From Veillonella rodentium (lineage in GTDB: Bacteria; Bacillota; Negativicutes; Veillonellales; Veillonellaceae): a stretch of DNA of 64,000 nt. A model generated the notes under the pieces. That model saw only the letters and a list, made by a program, of their open reading frames with translations, had not been told where the DNA came from and did no database searches. Shown here in pieces: positions 26,349-35,682 of the stretch; within the stretch, counting starts at the first letter, position 1, and each line of letters begins with the position of its first letter. Both the position numbers and the translations under genes were made by a program. Location of the stretch: contig NZ_LT906470.1 of assembly GCF_900187285.1 (NCBI RefSeq), forward strand, positions 1,441,501 to 1,505,500, read 5' to 3'.

Positions 26349-26966
26349 CTATTTATATAAATCCACAATAGCAGCTTCTTTCGCATCGAGATTCGATTCA
26401 ATACGTTCCATCTGTGACTCTAATTCAGTCACATAAGCTGTATCTTTGATGCCCGACAAATTAATCCGCACATTAAGAAATGCCGCCTTTACCGCAGCCC
26501 GTGCATTGATAGCCGCGATAATACCGTCGGTAATAAGATTCTGATTTCCCTTACGCACCGCAAGTTCCGCAAGCTCAAAAATCTTGGCCGCCACATTTCC
26601 GATTTCAAAGGGAACCTTAGCCGCATCCTTATACGCTTTTTGAATCGCTGCCGTCCGTTCAGCCTTTTCTTCATCCGTACCTTTCGGTAAGCCCAAGGCA
26701 TTCATAAATACATTAAATACATCCGCATCGGCCTGTGCTAAAACGAGCATGCGTTCACGTACCGCCTCGGCTTGAACGCGCAGATATTCCATATCCGACT
26801 GCACATCTTCGTAGCCTTTTTTATTAACTGTCAAATTAGCCACCATTTCAGCCAATGCTGCACCGGTTGCAGCCGTTAGAGCCGCAATCGCACCACCGCC
26901 GGGTGTCGGTTCCTTAGATGCCGTAGCACCCACGAAATCAATAACACTTTGCTCCACTAATTTCAT
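26349..26966 (-). CDS. fchA: Formimino-THF cyclodeaminase / methenyl-THF cyclohydrolase FchA
   Basis: A 205-residue protein of the formiminotransferase-cyclodeaminase C-terminal family. The N-terminal SVIDFVGATASKEPTPGGGAIAAL is diagnostic. ATG 26966 has TAGAGGCG upstream and lies 13 bases beyond the fhs stop, so the two are one operon. In purine-fermenting clostridia, FchA and Fhs recover one-carbon units and ATP from formiminoglycine. The same pair here next to a purine permease supports that role; general folate metabolism is the alternative. Confidence 0.9.
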   Translation of the reverse strand: MKLVEQSVIDFVGATASKEPTPGGGAIAALTAATGAALAEMVANLTVNKKGYEDVQSDMEYLRVQAEAVRERMLVLAQADADVFNVFMNALGLPKGTDEEKAERTAAIQKAYKDAAKVPFEIGNVAAKIFELAELAVRKGNQNLITDGIIAAINARAAVKAAFLNVRINLSGIKDTAYVTELESQMERIESNLDAKEAAIVDLYK

Positions 26967-26979
26967 AATCGCCTCTATC

Positions 26980-28650
26980 TCAATACAAACCTTTAATCGT
27001 TCCGTCCGCCTCAATATCCATATTAAGCGCTGCCGGCCGTTTAGGCAGTCCCGGCATGACCATTACATCTCCGGTGCGGCATACAATAAAGCCCGCACCA
27101 TTGGCAACGCGAATATCCGATACGGTAATAGAAAAACCGGTCGGTGCCCCTAAAAGTGCCGGATTATCCGATAAAGAGTACTGAGTCTTTGCCATACATA
27201 CGGGCAATCGATCAAGGCCCCAATCGGCAAGCTGCTTAATTTGTTTTTTCGCCTTATCCGTAAAGATGACACCATCGCCACCATAAATGGTACGTACTAT
27301 TTTACCGACTTTTTCTTCTAAGGAATCCTCTAAATCATATACAAATTTAGGACTTGGTTTAGTCCCGTCCAATAATTCTACGACCTTCTTCGCCATATCG
27401 ACTCCGCCGTTACCACCCTTTTCCCAACATTCATTGAGTTCTACAGGGACGCCGAATTCTTCACATAAGTGTTTGAGTTCCGCAATCTCCGCATCCGTAT
27501 CGCTGGCAAATTTATTGATGGCCACTAGCACAGGAACATTGAAAAAGCGCATATTTTCGATGGCTTTACGTAAGTTACTGAAACCTTTTATTACAGCCTC
27601 CACATTTTCCGTACTCAACTCTTGTTTCGGTACTCCGCCATGCATCTTTAATGCCCGCAAAGTGGCAACGATAACAATCGTATCCGGAAAAATATTACCA
27701 TAGCGGCATTTAATATCGAGGAATTTTTCCGCCCCCAAGTCAGCACCGAAACCGGCCTCCGTAACAACGATATCCCCCAATTTGAGGCCTAACTTCGTCG
27801 CTACTATGGAATTACACCCATGTGCAATATTCGCAAACGGTCCGCCGTGAACAATGGCCGGCGTATGCTCCAAGGTTTGTACAAGGTTCGGTTTGATAGC
27901 GTCCTTCATCAATAGTGCCATTGCGCCCTGACAACCTAATTGATGAACATATACGGGGTCTCCCGACAAATTGCAGCCGATAACAATGTGTCCAAACCGT
28001 TCTTTTAAATCCTCTAAATCCTTTGCGAGACATAAAATCGCCATGATTTCAGAGGCAACGGTAATCATAAAATGATCTTCCCGCGGAAATCCGCACACCT
28101 TTCCACCAAGAGCGACCGTTACATTGCGTAGCGCCCGATCATTCATATCGAGAACACGCGTCCAGGACAGTTGACGCAAATCGATTTGCAGTTCATTACC
28201 TTGATGAATATGATTGTCAATCATAGCGGACAACAAATTGTTTGCCGCTGTAATAGCATGCATATCACCGGTAAAATGCAGATTGATGTCATCCATAGGT
28301 ACAACCTGTGCATAACCGCCGCCTGCCGCACCGCCTTTGATACCGAATACAGGTCCTAACGACGGTTCGCGCAACGTAGCAATCGCATTTTTACCGATTT
28401 TTTGTAATCCCTGTACAAGACCGATGCTCGTCGTGGACTTGCCTTCCCCCGCCGGCGTCGGTGTGATAGCCGTCACGAGAACAAGCTTTCCGTCCGGTTT
28501 CGACTCAAGTCGACGAATGGCGTCAAAAGAGATTTTCGCCTTATAATGGCCATATTGTTCAATGTCATCAGCGGTAAGACCGCACTTACCAGCTATGGCC
28601 TGAATTTTTTCCATCTTACTTTGTTGGGCAATTTCAATGTCGCTTAACAT
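26980..28650 (-). CDS. fhs: Formate-tetrahydrofolate ligase
   Basis: A 556-residue enzyme that interconverts formate, THF and ATP with 10-formyl-THF. The P-loop [16 protein letters not shown] is at residues 64-79, and [24 protein letters not shown] follows. Length equals that of typical Fhs. Running in reverse, it can make ATP from formyl-THF, which would fit purine breakdown. It starts the fhs-fchA operon. Confidence 0.96.
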   Translation of the reverse strand: MLSDIEIAQQSKMEKIQAIAGKCGLTADDIEQYGHYKAKISFDAIRRLESKPDGKLVLVTAITPTPAGEGKSTTSIGLVQGLQKIGKNAIATLREPSLGPVFGIKGGAAGGGYAQVVPMDDINLHFTGDMHAITAANNLLSAMIDNHIHQGNELQIDLRQLSWTRVLDMNDRALRNVTVALGGKVCGFPREDHFMITVASEIMAILCLAKDLEDLKERFGHIVIGCNLSGDPVYVHQLGCQGAMALLMKDAIKPNLVQTLEHTPAIVHGGPFANIAHGCNSIVATKLGLKLGDIVVTEAGFGADLGAEKFLDIKCRYGNIFPDTIVIVATLRALKMHGGVPKQELSTENVEAVIKGFSNLRKAIENMRFFNVPVLVAINKFASDTDAEIAELKHLCEEFGVPVELNECWEKGGNGGVDMAKKVVELLDGTKPSPKFVYDLEDSLEEKVGKIVRTIYGGDGVIFTDKAKKQIKQLADWGLDRLPVCMAKTQYSLSDNPALLGAPTGFSITVSDIRVANGAGFIVCRTGDVMVMPGLPKRPAALNMDIEADGTIKGLY

Positions 28651-29041
28651 AATTTCTCCTCCATACCATTCAGCATTACCACTCTATCTGACATACCTAT
28701 GCTTTAATCTTTATAGAATCCAATGAACTAAATATACCTTTACGATTCATGCACTTCACAACAATATTTCATATAATTGTCCACTGTGAATGTATCTTTG
28801 TACGCTAATAATACTATTATATGTGAAAGTATGAGTAATGTCTAATATAAATCTCTACTAAAATAAATCCTATCTATAACCTCCGGTGTCTGTCGACTGA
28901 TGTATCACCTCACGCCGGTACTTTCACAAGACATACAAAAGCGATTCGATGTCACATGAAAGATTCAAATTTATAATATAGAGATTATAAAAAGGAAACC
29001 CCGTCACAAATGACGGGGGTCGTATGACTTACATTATATAA
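28651..29041. other. Intergenic region upstream of fhs
   Basis: No gene is supported here. The gap contains the terminator of the SLC13 gene at its left-facing end (28998-29016) and AT-rich sequence that should include the fhs promoter, but I see no convincing -35/-10 pair. Confidence 0.5.
28997..29017 (-). terminator. Terminator of the second SLC13 gene (29042-30316)
   Basis: The stem ACCCCGTCA/TGACGGGG with a four-base loop is followed on the minus strand by TTTCCTTTTTAT. It starts about 25 bases past the stop codon. Confidence 0.85.
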
Positions 29042-30316
29042 TTATGGGTTAAACGGGAATAAAATAGGCAATAGAATTAAGGACACAACAGCGGATACCA
29101 AAATCAATGGTAAGCCTGCTTTCACAAAGTCCTTAAAGCTATATCCGGCTACGTTATAAACCATTGTATTCGCCGGCATACCGATTGGTGTCGCATATGC
29201 AAGAGAACTGGAAATAACGATGGCTACGAGGATTGCCTTAGGGTCGAAGCCCAATTGAGATGCCAACGACAAGCCGATCGGTGCCAACAACGCAACGTCC
29301 GCCGTATTGGACATAAAGTTTGTCATAAATACGGACAAGAAGAATAATACCGCCAACAAAGCCAATGGATTTGGAGTTTCCCCTAAACCATCAACGATAA
29401 GGTTTGCAATGAATGCACCTGTGCCGGATTTAACCATCGCTGTACCGAGCGCCAACGATCCCGCGAATAAAAGGATCGTCTTCATGTCGATGGATTTAAC
29501 AGCTTCTGTTTCCGTAATAACACCGGTCGCTACGATAACAAGAGCACCTACCCAGGCGCTGACAGCCAAGGATACGCCGATCTGTTTTTCAAAAATCATA
29601 GCCGCAATCGTCAACACAAGCACCAGGCCGGCAGTCCATTTTTTCCAAGCTGGAACATGACTGAAATCAGCGTTCTTCTGATAATTTGCATCCGGTTCAC
29701 GAGTCGGCACTTCCGGCAAGAACCGTTTACCGATGAACGCGTAGAAAAGAGTACCTACGATTAGCATCGGTAAGCCTACTTCACCGTATGCGAAGAAATC
29801 GAAGGATCCGAGCCCCGCTTCCTGCAAGTTGGAGTTAGCGATCATATTACCCGGGGAACCGATCATAGAGATATTCCCGCCCATAGCAGCGGCAAAAACG
29901 ATTGGCATCAAGAATTTAGTCTGGTTGAAGCCGCCCTTTTTACAGATACCGATAACAACAGGAATCATAACAGCCGCAGTGCCTGTATTGGACAAGAACC
30001 CTGACATGATACCTGTAAGCATCATAATAGCAATAATAAGAATTGTTTCATTTTTAGCAAATTTATTTACAATGTTACCTACGTCAACGGCTACACCTGT
30101 TTCAAAGAAGGCAGCACCAATAATAAACATCGCCATAAATAAAATGACATTAGAGTCAACAAAGCCTTTGAATGCTTCTGCTGCAGTCAATACACCGGCA
30201 AAATGTAAGCCGACAGCCACAATCATAGCTGTAATGGACAACGGGATTCGCTCCATCGCAAACATTACGATGGCAAATACTAGGAATCCCAATGTGACCA
30301 TAATACTGTAATCCAT
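29042..30316 (-). CDS. SLC13-family (dicarboxylate-type) permease, copy 2
   Basis: A 424-residue transporter with about 11 membrane segments. It has two SNT-type motifs of the DASS/ArsB fold: SNTGTAAVMIPV near residue 111 and NFMSNTADVALLAPIGLS near 340. A cytosolic loop (about 205-225, PEVPTREPDANYQKNADFSH) separates the halves. It is a close paralogue of the gene at 30.5-31.8 kb, sharing nearly all motifs. A terminator lies between the two, so it has separate expression. Next to ttdAB, uptake of tartrate, fumarate, malate or succinate exchange is likely. Confidence 0.85.
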   Translation of the reverse strand: MDYSIMVTLGFLVFAIVMFAMERIPLSITAMIVAVGLHFAGVLTAAEAFKGFVDSNVILFMAMFIIGAAFFETGVAVDVGNIVNKFAKNETILIIAIMMLTGIMSGFLSNTGTAAVMIPVVIGICKKGGFNQTKFLMPIVFAAAMGGNISMIGSPGNMIANSNLQEAGLGSFDFFAYGEVGLPMLIVGTLFYAFIGKRFLPEVPTREPDANYQKNADFSHVPAWKKWTAGLVLVLTIAAMIFEKQIGVSLAVSAWVGALVIVATGVITETEAVKSIDMKTILLFAGSLALGTAMVKSGTGAFIANLIVDGLGETPNPLALLAVLFFLSVFMTNFMSNTADVALLAPIGLSLASQLGFDPKAILVAIVISSSLAYATPIGMPANTMVYNVAGYSFKDFVKAGLPLILVSAVVSLILLPILFPFNP

Positions 30317-30434
30317 GAGAATTTTCCTTTCATTGTAGAGTCATACTCGTCTAGTATATAAACAAAGACTTATAATGTAAATTACCTAATTTGCATTTCA
30401 AAAATGAATTTTTCTTCATAATCAACATTTTAAA

Positions 30435-30461
30435 AGCCCTCATGTTCAAAACATGAGGGCT
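30435..30461 (-). terminator. Terminator of the first SLC13 gene
   Basis: Perfect 12-base arms AGCCCTCATGTT/AACATGAGGGCT with a three-base loop, followed on the minus strand by TTTTAAAATG, lie about 40 bases past the stop at 30499. Confidence 0.85.
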
Positions 30462-30498
30462 CGTTGGCTCATTATTAATATTATGTAGTTTTTAAACA

Positions 30499-31767
30499 TT
30501 AAAAAGGGAATAATAAAGGTAGTAAAATAAGTGCCACAATGCTAGAAACGAGTATAAGCGGTAATCCGGCTTTCACATAATCCACAAAACTATAGCCGGC
30601 AATATTATATACCATCGTATTTGCAGGCATACCGATTGGTGTCGCATATGCTAACGAGCTGGCAATAACGATAGCGGCTAATACCGCCTTTGGATCAAAC
30701 CCAAGTTGAGAAGCTAAACTTAGTCCAATAGGTACTAATAATGCACATGTTGCCGTATTAGACATAAAATTAGTCATAAACACACCCAACACGAATAAAA
30801 CGATTAACACAATAATTGGAGATGGACTTGCTCCTAGACTGTTAACAATAATATCGGCAATCACCGCACCGGTTCCGGTCTTAACCATCGCATCGCCCAA
30901 CGCCATAGAGCCGGCAAATAGCATTATGGTTTTCATATCAATGGATTTTACAGCAGCCGTTTCACTGATAACATTAGTCGCTACAAGTACAAGAGCACCT
31001 ATCCAAGCGCTGACATACAATTTAACACCTAATTGTTTTTCAAAAATCATAGCTGCAATGGTTAAGATTAAAACAATCGCAGCCGCCCACTTTTTCCAAG
31101 ACGGTACATGGCTATAGTCATCATTACCTTCAAAAGCACCGTCAGGTTTATGACTTGGTGCATCAGGCAAGAACCGTTTGCCGATAGTCGCATAGAATAT
31201 AGTACCAATTATGAGCATTGGCAATCCTACAAGTCCATAATCAAAGAAACCAAAGGCCCCCAACCCAGCTTGTTGCAAGCCTGATTGAGCAATCATATTA
31301 CCAGGCGCACCGATAAGAGAAATATTACCGCCCATAGCAGCTGCAAATACCAACGGCATCAATAATTTCGTTTGCTTAAAGCCACTCTTTTTACAAATAC
31401 CGATAATAACGGGAATTAAAACTGCCGCAGTCCCTGTATTGGATAGAAAGCCTGACATAATGCCGGTGATCATCATAACCGCTACAAGCAGAGATGTCTC
31501 TGTCTTTGCAAATTTATTAACTACATTCCCTACCTCTACAGCAACACCGGTTTCAAAAAAAGCTGCACCAATAATGAACATCCCCATAAAGAGCAATACA
31601 TTTTGATCTACAAAGCCTGCAAATGCATCTTTGGCAGATAAAACACCGCTCAAATGTAATCCAACAGCTACAATCATAGCAGTAATTGACAACGGGATTT
31701 TCTCCCATGCAAACATGACGATGGCGAATACTAAAAAGCCAAGCGTTATCATTACACTCGTATCCAT
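30499..31767 (-). CDS. SLC13-family (dicarboxylate-type) permease, copy 1
   Basis: A 422-residue paralogue of the adjacent transporter, with SNTGTAAVLIPV and NFMSNTATCALLVPIGLS as the paired substrate/sodium motifs. Codon use at matching positions differs, so the duplication is not recent. It follows ttdB by 109 bp with an AACCTCC-type ribosome binding site (GGGAGGTTT), making it the likely transporter partner of tartrate dehydratase. The exact dicarboxylate cannot be told from sequence. Confidence 0.85.
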   Translation of the reverse strand: MDTSVMITLGFLVFAIVMFAWEKIPLSITAMIVAVGLHLSGVLSAKDAFAGFVDQNVLLFMGMFIIGAAFFETGVAVEVGNVVNKFAKTETSLLVAVMMITGIMSGFLSNTGTAAVLIPVIIGICKKSGFKQTKLLMPLVFAAAMGGNISLIGAPGNMIAQSGLQQAGLGAFGFFDYGLVGLPMLIIGTIFYATIGKRFLPDAPSHKPDGAFEGNDDYSHVPSWKKWAAAIVLILTIAAMIFEKQLGVKLYVSAWIGALVLVATNVISETAAVKSIDMKTIMLFAGSMALGDAMVKTGTGAVIADIIVNSLGASPSPIIVLIVLFVLGVFMTNFMSNTATCALLVPIGLSLASQLGFDPKAVLAAIVIASSLAYATPIGMPANTMVYNIAGYSFVDYVKAGLPLILVSSIVALILLPLLFPF

Positions 31768-31876
31768 ATAAACCTCCCAATACGTGTAACAACCAAAAAT
31801 AAGTACAAAAAAGGAGGATTGTACAATCCATGTATAATCCCCCTATTCAGTTGAACAAAATCCGCAACGAAATATT

Positions 31877-32488
31877 TTATTTAATAAAGCTTACGTGCTT
31901 ATAAATCTCTTCCAATACTTCATCTTTCTTTGCATTGTATTCTACCTTTTTATTTTCAAAGTAGTTATTTCCTTCCGCATCGATAGACACGATGAGAGGG
32001 CCAAATTCCTTTACGCGACAAGTCCATAATGTTTCCGGCATACCAAGTTCACGCCAGTTAGCAGATTCAATTTCCTCTACCTCTGTAGCCGCAAGCACCG
32101 CATTACCGGCCGGGAATACACAGTGAAGAGCACCAAAGTCCTTACATGCACGGGCAGTTTCCGGACCCATACCGCCTTTGCCGACAATGAGACGTACACC
32201 TGTCTGTTTTACAAATTCGTACTCGAATTTTTCCATACGCATGGACGTAGTAGGTCCTACAGAAATCATTTCAAATTTATCATCACCATGATCACGCACA
32301 ATCGGACCTGCATGTAAGATGGCACCGTTACGAACATCTACAGGTAACTCGCGACCATATTCAACGAGACGTCGATGAGCGACATCACGGCACGTTGTGA
32401 TGTGACCATTTAAGTAAATAATATCCCCCGCTTTAATCCCCTCAAGATCAGATGCCTGAATCGGTGTTGTCAAAATATGCTTAGCCAT
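31877..32488 (-). CDS. ttdB: L(+)-tartrate dehydratase beta subunit
   Basis: A 203-residue class I fumarase/tartrate dehydratase beta subunit. Motifs [30 protein letters not shown] and KGGMGPETA match E. coli TtdB almost residue for residue, and the protein ends HVSFIK as TtdB ends HVHYIK. It joins the alpha subunit to dehydrate L-tartrate to oxaloacetate. Its ATG shares one base with the ttdA stop (TAATG), so the subunits are translationally coupled. A fumarase activity is possible, since the families overlap. Confidence 0.9.
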   Translation of the reverse strand: MAKHILTTPIQASDLEGIKAGDIIYLNGHITTCRDVAHRRLVEYGRELPVDVRNGAILHAGPIVRDHGDDKFEMISVGPTTSMRMEKFEYEFVKQTGVRLIVGKGGMGPETARACKDFGALHCVFPAGNAVLAATEVEEIESANWRELGMPETLWTCRVKEFGPLIVSIDAEGNNYFENKKVEYNAKKDEVLEEIYKHVSFIK

Positions 32489-33390
32489 TAGAATGTCACT
32501 CCTTTGTGAGATAAAATTTCGTACTTACCGTCTTTATCAAATACCATATGACCGCGGCGATGGTTCCAGCAGCCGACGTTTACAGCTACGGAGATTACGG
32601 ATGGATGGCGGGAGCCATGCTCGATGTTTACGCCCATAACGGATTTATCACCGCCCATGCCTTGTGGCCCAAGATGCAATGCATTAATTCCGTCTTCAAG
32701 CAGTTGTTCCATATATGCCGCTTTTTCATTTTCCGCTTTAGAGGATACGGGCCGCATCAATGCTTTTTTAGACATCGTCGCCGCTGTATCGATCGATGTG
32801 GCAATACCGACGCCGACGAGCAGTGGAGGACATGCATTAAGGCCATAGCTTGTCATTAAATCCAATACAAATTTAGCAACACCTTCGTAACCTTCACCCG
32901 GCATCAAGGTCTTCCCTGATCCAGGTAAGGAGCACCCGCCCCCGGCCATATATGGAAAGATTTCCACATCATCACGATCAGGAATGATGTCCCATGTTAT
33001 ATAAGGTGCTGTACGGCCAATGTTCTTTCCCGTATTAAACTCATCAAAGGTTTCTACACAATTGTGACGCAATGGAGCATCTTGGGTCGCTTTATATGTA
33101 GCTTCACGCAAGATTTCTTCTAATTCTCCAATCAATGGATAATTAGAACCGACCTTCACCCAAAACTGTAAAACGCCTGTATCCTGGCAGGATGGACGAT
33201 TTAACTCATAAGCCAAATCCATATTTTTATGCATTGTTTCATAAATTGTTTTCGCTAACGGATTTTTTTCATCTGCTGCGAGTTCTTTAATTTTTGCTTC
33301 CACATCATCTGGTAATTTTTTTGCCATATAAGCAATGAATTTTGCCATGACATCTGTCATCTCTTGCACTTGTTGTTCTTTCGTACTCAT
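32488..33390 (-). CDS. ttdA: L(+)-tartrate dehydratase alpha subunit
   Basis: A 300-residue iron-sulfur subunit. Cysteines in [19 protein letters not shown] and [11 protein letters not shown] are placed as the three [4Fe-4S] ligands of the class I fumarase alpha family. The overall match is to E. coli TtdA ([30 protein letters not shown]), better than to FumA, which is a single long chain. AGGAGG lies eight bases before the ATG. It heads a ttdA-ttdB-transporter unit. Confidence 0.9.
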   Translation of the reverse strand: MSTKEQQVQEMTDVMAKFIAYMAKKLPDDVEAKIKELAADEKNPLAKTIYETMHKNMDLAYELNRPSCQDTGVLQFWVKVGSNYPLIGELEEILREATYKATQDAPLRHNCVETFDEFNTGKNIGRTAPYITWDIIPDRDDVEIFPYMAGGGCSLPGSGKTLMPGEGYEGVAKFVLDLMTSYGLNACPPLLVGVGIATSIDTAATMSKKALMRPVSSKAENEKAAYMEQLLEDGINALHLGPQGMGGDKSVMGVNIEHGSRHPSVISVAVNVGCWNHRRGHMVFDKDGKYEILSHKGVTF

Positions 33391-33810
33391 CGTAAACCTC
33401 CTAAAAGGACTTCATTACTATCTTTATCAAGGACTTCAGCGCACGCTTTATCGAAGACCTTAATTCCTTTCGTTGATTACATTCTACGCCTTTTCCCGAA
33501 TTCAACTATCCATTTTAGAATATGATTTTTTAAGGTGAAAGCATGAGAAATCATATACATTGCGCCGCATAATGTCTCTAATTGTCTCATGCGATATACA
33601 AATACGTCCATATATGGAAAACTAAAAAACGCTACCTGTAAAAGGTAACGCTTTATTTCACATATATTTATATAGGATTTTAACATATACAAAATCAACC
33701 ATGCCTAATCATTTTATATAGGCTGAAAAAGATATAAATTCATACCCATATACTGTGCGAATATCCACCGGTATATGCCGTAACAGTCGGTATATTTTAT
33801 AACAATACAT
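33391..33810. other. Intergenic region between the AraC-type gene and ttdA
   Basis: No convincing gene. A hairpin at 33625-33653 ends the AraC-type transcript. The remaining 230 bp before ttdA must hold its promoter; I see only short repeats of GGACTTCA/AAGACCTT near 33409-33460 and no clear promoter boxes. Confidence 0.5.
33625..33653 (-). terminator. Terminator of the AraC-type regulator gene
   Basis: On the minus strand AGCGTTACC and GGTAGCGTT pair with two G-U wobbles around a short loop, and a six-T run follows. It lies about 160 bases past the stop. Confidence 0.65.
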
Positions 33811-34833
33811 CTATAATTCCTCTACGATTGCTTTCAGTTTATCCTTAAGAGATTGCAACTTTTTATCTGCTTCCAACGAAGTATCTGCATCAACAACATT
33901 AACTCGATAGGGTAAAAAAGAATTTAATATATCCAGAATATCCTTATCTCCGGTAGAAATCATTTCCTTCCAGTTGTGTAATTTGGTTTTCCGCCCGATG
34001 CTTCTTGCCTGTTTACGATATTCAGACGGGGTCGTATGAAAATGTTTTTTAAAGGCCACGTTAAAAGCTTTTATGTCGGGAAATCCGCAGCGATTAGCAA
34101 TACGCACTATCGCCTCTTCCGAATTGACTAAACGTACCGTCGCTTCTCGTAATCTTAGGCGCAATAAGTACTCAAGGAAGGAAACACCCAATTGGCGTTT
34201 AAAGAACTGTGATGTATAGTTCACATTATACCCACCTACTTTTGCAATATCCTCTAATTCGATCTTCTGCTGATAGTGTTCATCAATATAAGCAATCATC
34301 TCATCGAAGGTAGCCGCGGTCATGTCTGCCGGTTTAGATCTGATATGCACGGATTTTACCGCATCAACCTCACTATACACATCCCCCGCCAAAACCATGT
34401 AATGATGTTCAAGCCACATGCGATTAGCAGGACTTTCACCATTAACCTCCAACAGCATCATCATCGCCGCATGATGACGCAAAGTTGTAAAGAACGGATT
34501 GTGACGACTACTTTCATCCGAACGCACCACAAATTGATACATGCCAAAATTCGGATCAAAGCCTTGGAAGAACTCCTTACCTACGTGAATAACGAGGGCT
34601 GTTGTATCCTCCTCCAAGGCCAGCGTAGCATGCCCGACTTGAGGGGAAATTATAATTGTATCGAGGGGTTCCATCGTAAAAACTTCGCTATTACAACTCA
34701 TCTCAATACGCCCTTTTAACAAGATAAGAATCTCAGTTTCGCCATGCCAATTGTAATGATATGTACTGACCTTGTATATGTGGCTACTGAAATCTATATG
34801 GTTGTGTTTATATGTATAGTAAAAGTATTCCAT
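33811..34833 (-). CDS. AraC-family transcriptional regulator with cupin sensor domain
   Basis: A 340-residue regulator. The N-terminal cupin-like sensing domain (about residues 10-100) contains YHYNWHGETEILILLKG. The AraC DNA-binding domain (about 185-285) has IAKVGGYNVNYTSQFFKRQLG and IANRCGFPDIKAFNVAFKKHF, the two helix-turn-helix units. A C-terminal extension of about 50 residues follows. It lies directly upstream of the ttdAB-transporter unit on the same strand, so it may control that module, though this is only positional. Confidence 0.88.
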   Translation of the reverse strand: MEYFYYTYKHNHIDFSSHIYKVSTYHYNWHGETEILILLKGRIEMSCNSEVFTMEPLDTIIISPQVGHATLALEEDTTALVIHVGKEFFQGFDPNFGMYQFVVRSDESSRHNPFFTTLRHHAAMMMLLEVNGESPANRMWLEHHYMVLAGDVYSEVDAVKSVHIRSKPADMTAATFDEMIAYIDEHYQQKIELEDIAKVGGYNVNYTSQFFKRQLGVSFLEYLLRLRLREATVRLVNSEEAIVRIANRCGFPDIKAFNVAFKKHFHTTPSEYRKQARSIGRKTKLHNWKEMISTGDKDILDILNSFLPYRVNVVDADTSLEADKKLQSLKDKLKAIVEEL

Positions 34834-34991
34834 TTATGTATCTCCTTATTCTATACACCTATTGTATCGAATAAAACCATCATTTCAATTGCTATGCAAC
34901 ATTTTTGTTCTGTTTCAGCCGCAATAGATAAAGTCAGATTATATTGCTCAATTATATCCATAACACGTCCGTCTCAATAAAACCAGCTACA

Positions 34992-35030
34992 AAAAATGCA
35001 CCCTTTATAAACTAAAGGATGCATTTATTA
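34992..35030 (-). terminator. Terminator of the cupin gene
   Basis: Arms AATGCATCCTTTA/TAAAGGGTGCATT with a five-base loop are followed on the minus strand by a six-T run, right behind the stop at 35039. Confidence 0.85.
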
Positions 35031-35038
35031 TGATATAT

Positions 35039-35374
35039 TTATTTAACTACGGTCAACAACATCTTGAAGTTTTCACGAGCATCAAGGCTATGAGGCACTT
35101 CAGACGGCATGATTAATGTTTCTCCGGTCTTTACATTGTGTTCCGTATCGCCGACAACGATATGTGCTTCTCCATCGAGGATTTGCACAATGGCATCTCC
35201 CACCGTTACATGCGTAGAAATTTCTTCCCCCTTCGGCAATGCAAATAATGTAATGCTGAGGCGTTCATTTTGAGCGATGGTAATACTGATAACTTGACCG
35301 GCCTTATATTCTAATATATCTGCTAAATGTAAAATTTCGTTAACAGGAATATTTTTTGTAAAAGTCTTGCTCAT
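35039..35374 (-). CDS. Small cupin-domain protein
   Basis: A 111-residue single-domain cupin. The two cupin motifs are recognisable as a partial G(X)5HXH-like LPKGEEISTHVTVGDAIVQILDG and GETLIMPSEVPHSLDA. The first motif has one histidine, so metal binding may be weak. It starts at ATG 35374 with AAGGAG. Function unknown; similar proteins occur next to iron-sulfur or stress genes. It is monocistronic, with a palindrome at its promoter. Confidence 0.82.
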   Translation of the reverse strand: MSKTFTKNIPVNEILHLADILEYKAGQVISITIAQNERLSITLFALPKGEEISTHVTVGDAIVQILDGEAHIVVGDTEHNVKTGETLIMPSEVPHSLDARENFKMLLTVVK

Positions 35375-35682
35375 AGAAATCACTCCTTATATAACTATAT
35401 GATAATAAAAAGTAGATTAAATAGTTTTGTCAAAATCCCATTGATGGAACTAAAGGAATATCCTTTTGTTGATTTTATTATAAATTAATTGAGATTTAAT
35501 TTCAGTACCTATGGCAACAGAATTGAAATTATTTTGTAAAAACGTAAAGACGAGGACTCCATAGAGACCTCGTCTTTTTATATTATACTTATCTATAAGT
35601 ATTATAGTTCTTTAACTAGTATATATCGCTAACTCTAAAAAATCTAAAAACCTTAGAGTTCGAATCTAGAAATTAATACGAT
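35375..35682. other. Intergenic region upstream of the cupin gene, with operator-like palindrome
   Basis: No gene. It contains a palindrome AAAGGAATATCCTTT at 35452-35466, a minus-strand TATAAT at 35482-35477 whose start point would fall just before that palindrome, and the moeA terminator at 35549-35580. Confidence 0.5.
35549..35580. terminator. moeA terminator, possibly bidirectional
   Basis: The stem AGACGAGG/CCTCGTCT with a short internal mismatch (loop CCATAGAG) lies about 100 bases past the moeA stop. T-rich sequence follows on both strands (TTTTTATATT plus, TTTACGTTTTT minus). Confidence 0.7.

Noticed and set aside
29042-31767. The two SLC13 genes as one duplicated assembly artefact
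   Set aside because: They differ at many codons and residues and have different intergenic sequences and terminators, so they are true paralogues.
31877-33390. Two-subunit fumarase as first choice for these genes
   Set aside because: Both subunits match E. coli TtdA/TtdB motif by motif, including the C-terminal ends; fumarase remains only an alternative activity.
33477-33698. 73-codon minus-strand reading frame between the AraC-type gene and ttdA
   Set aside because: It runs through a terminator hairpin, has no ribosome binding site and an unlikely composition.
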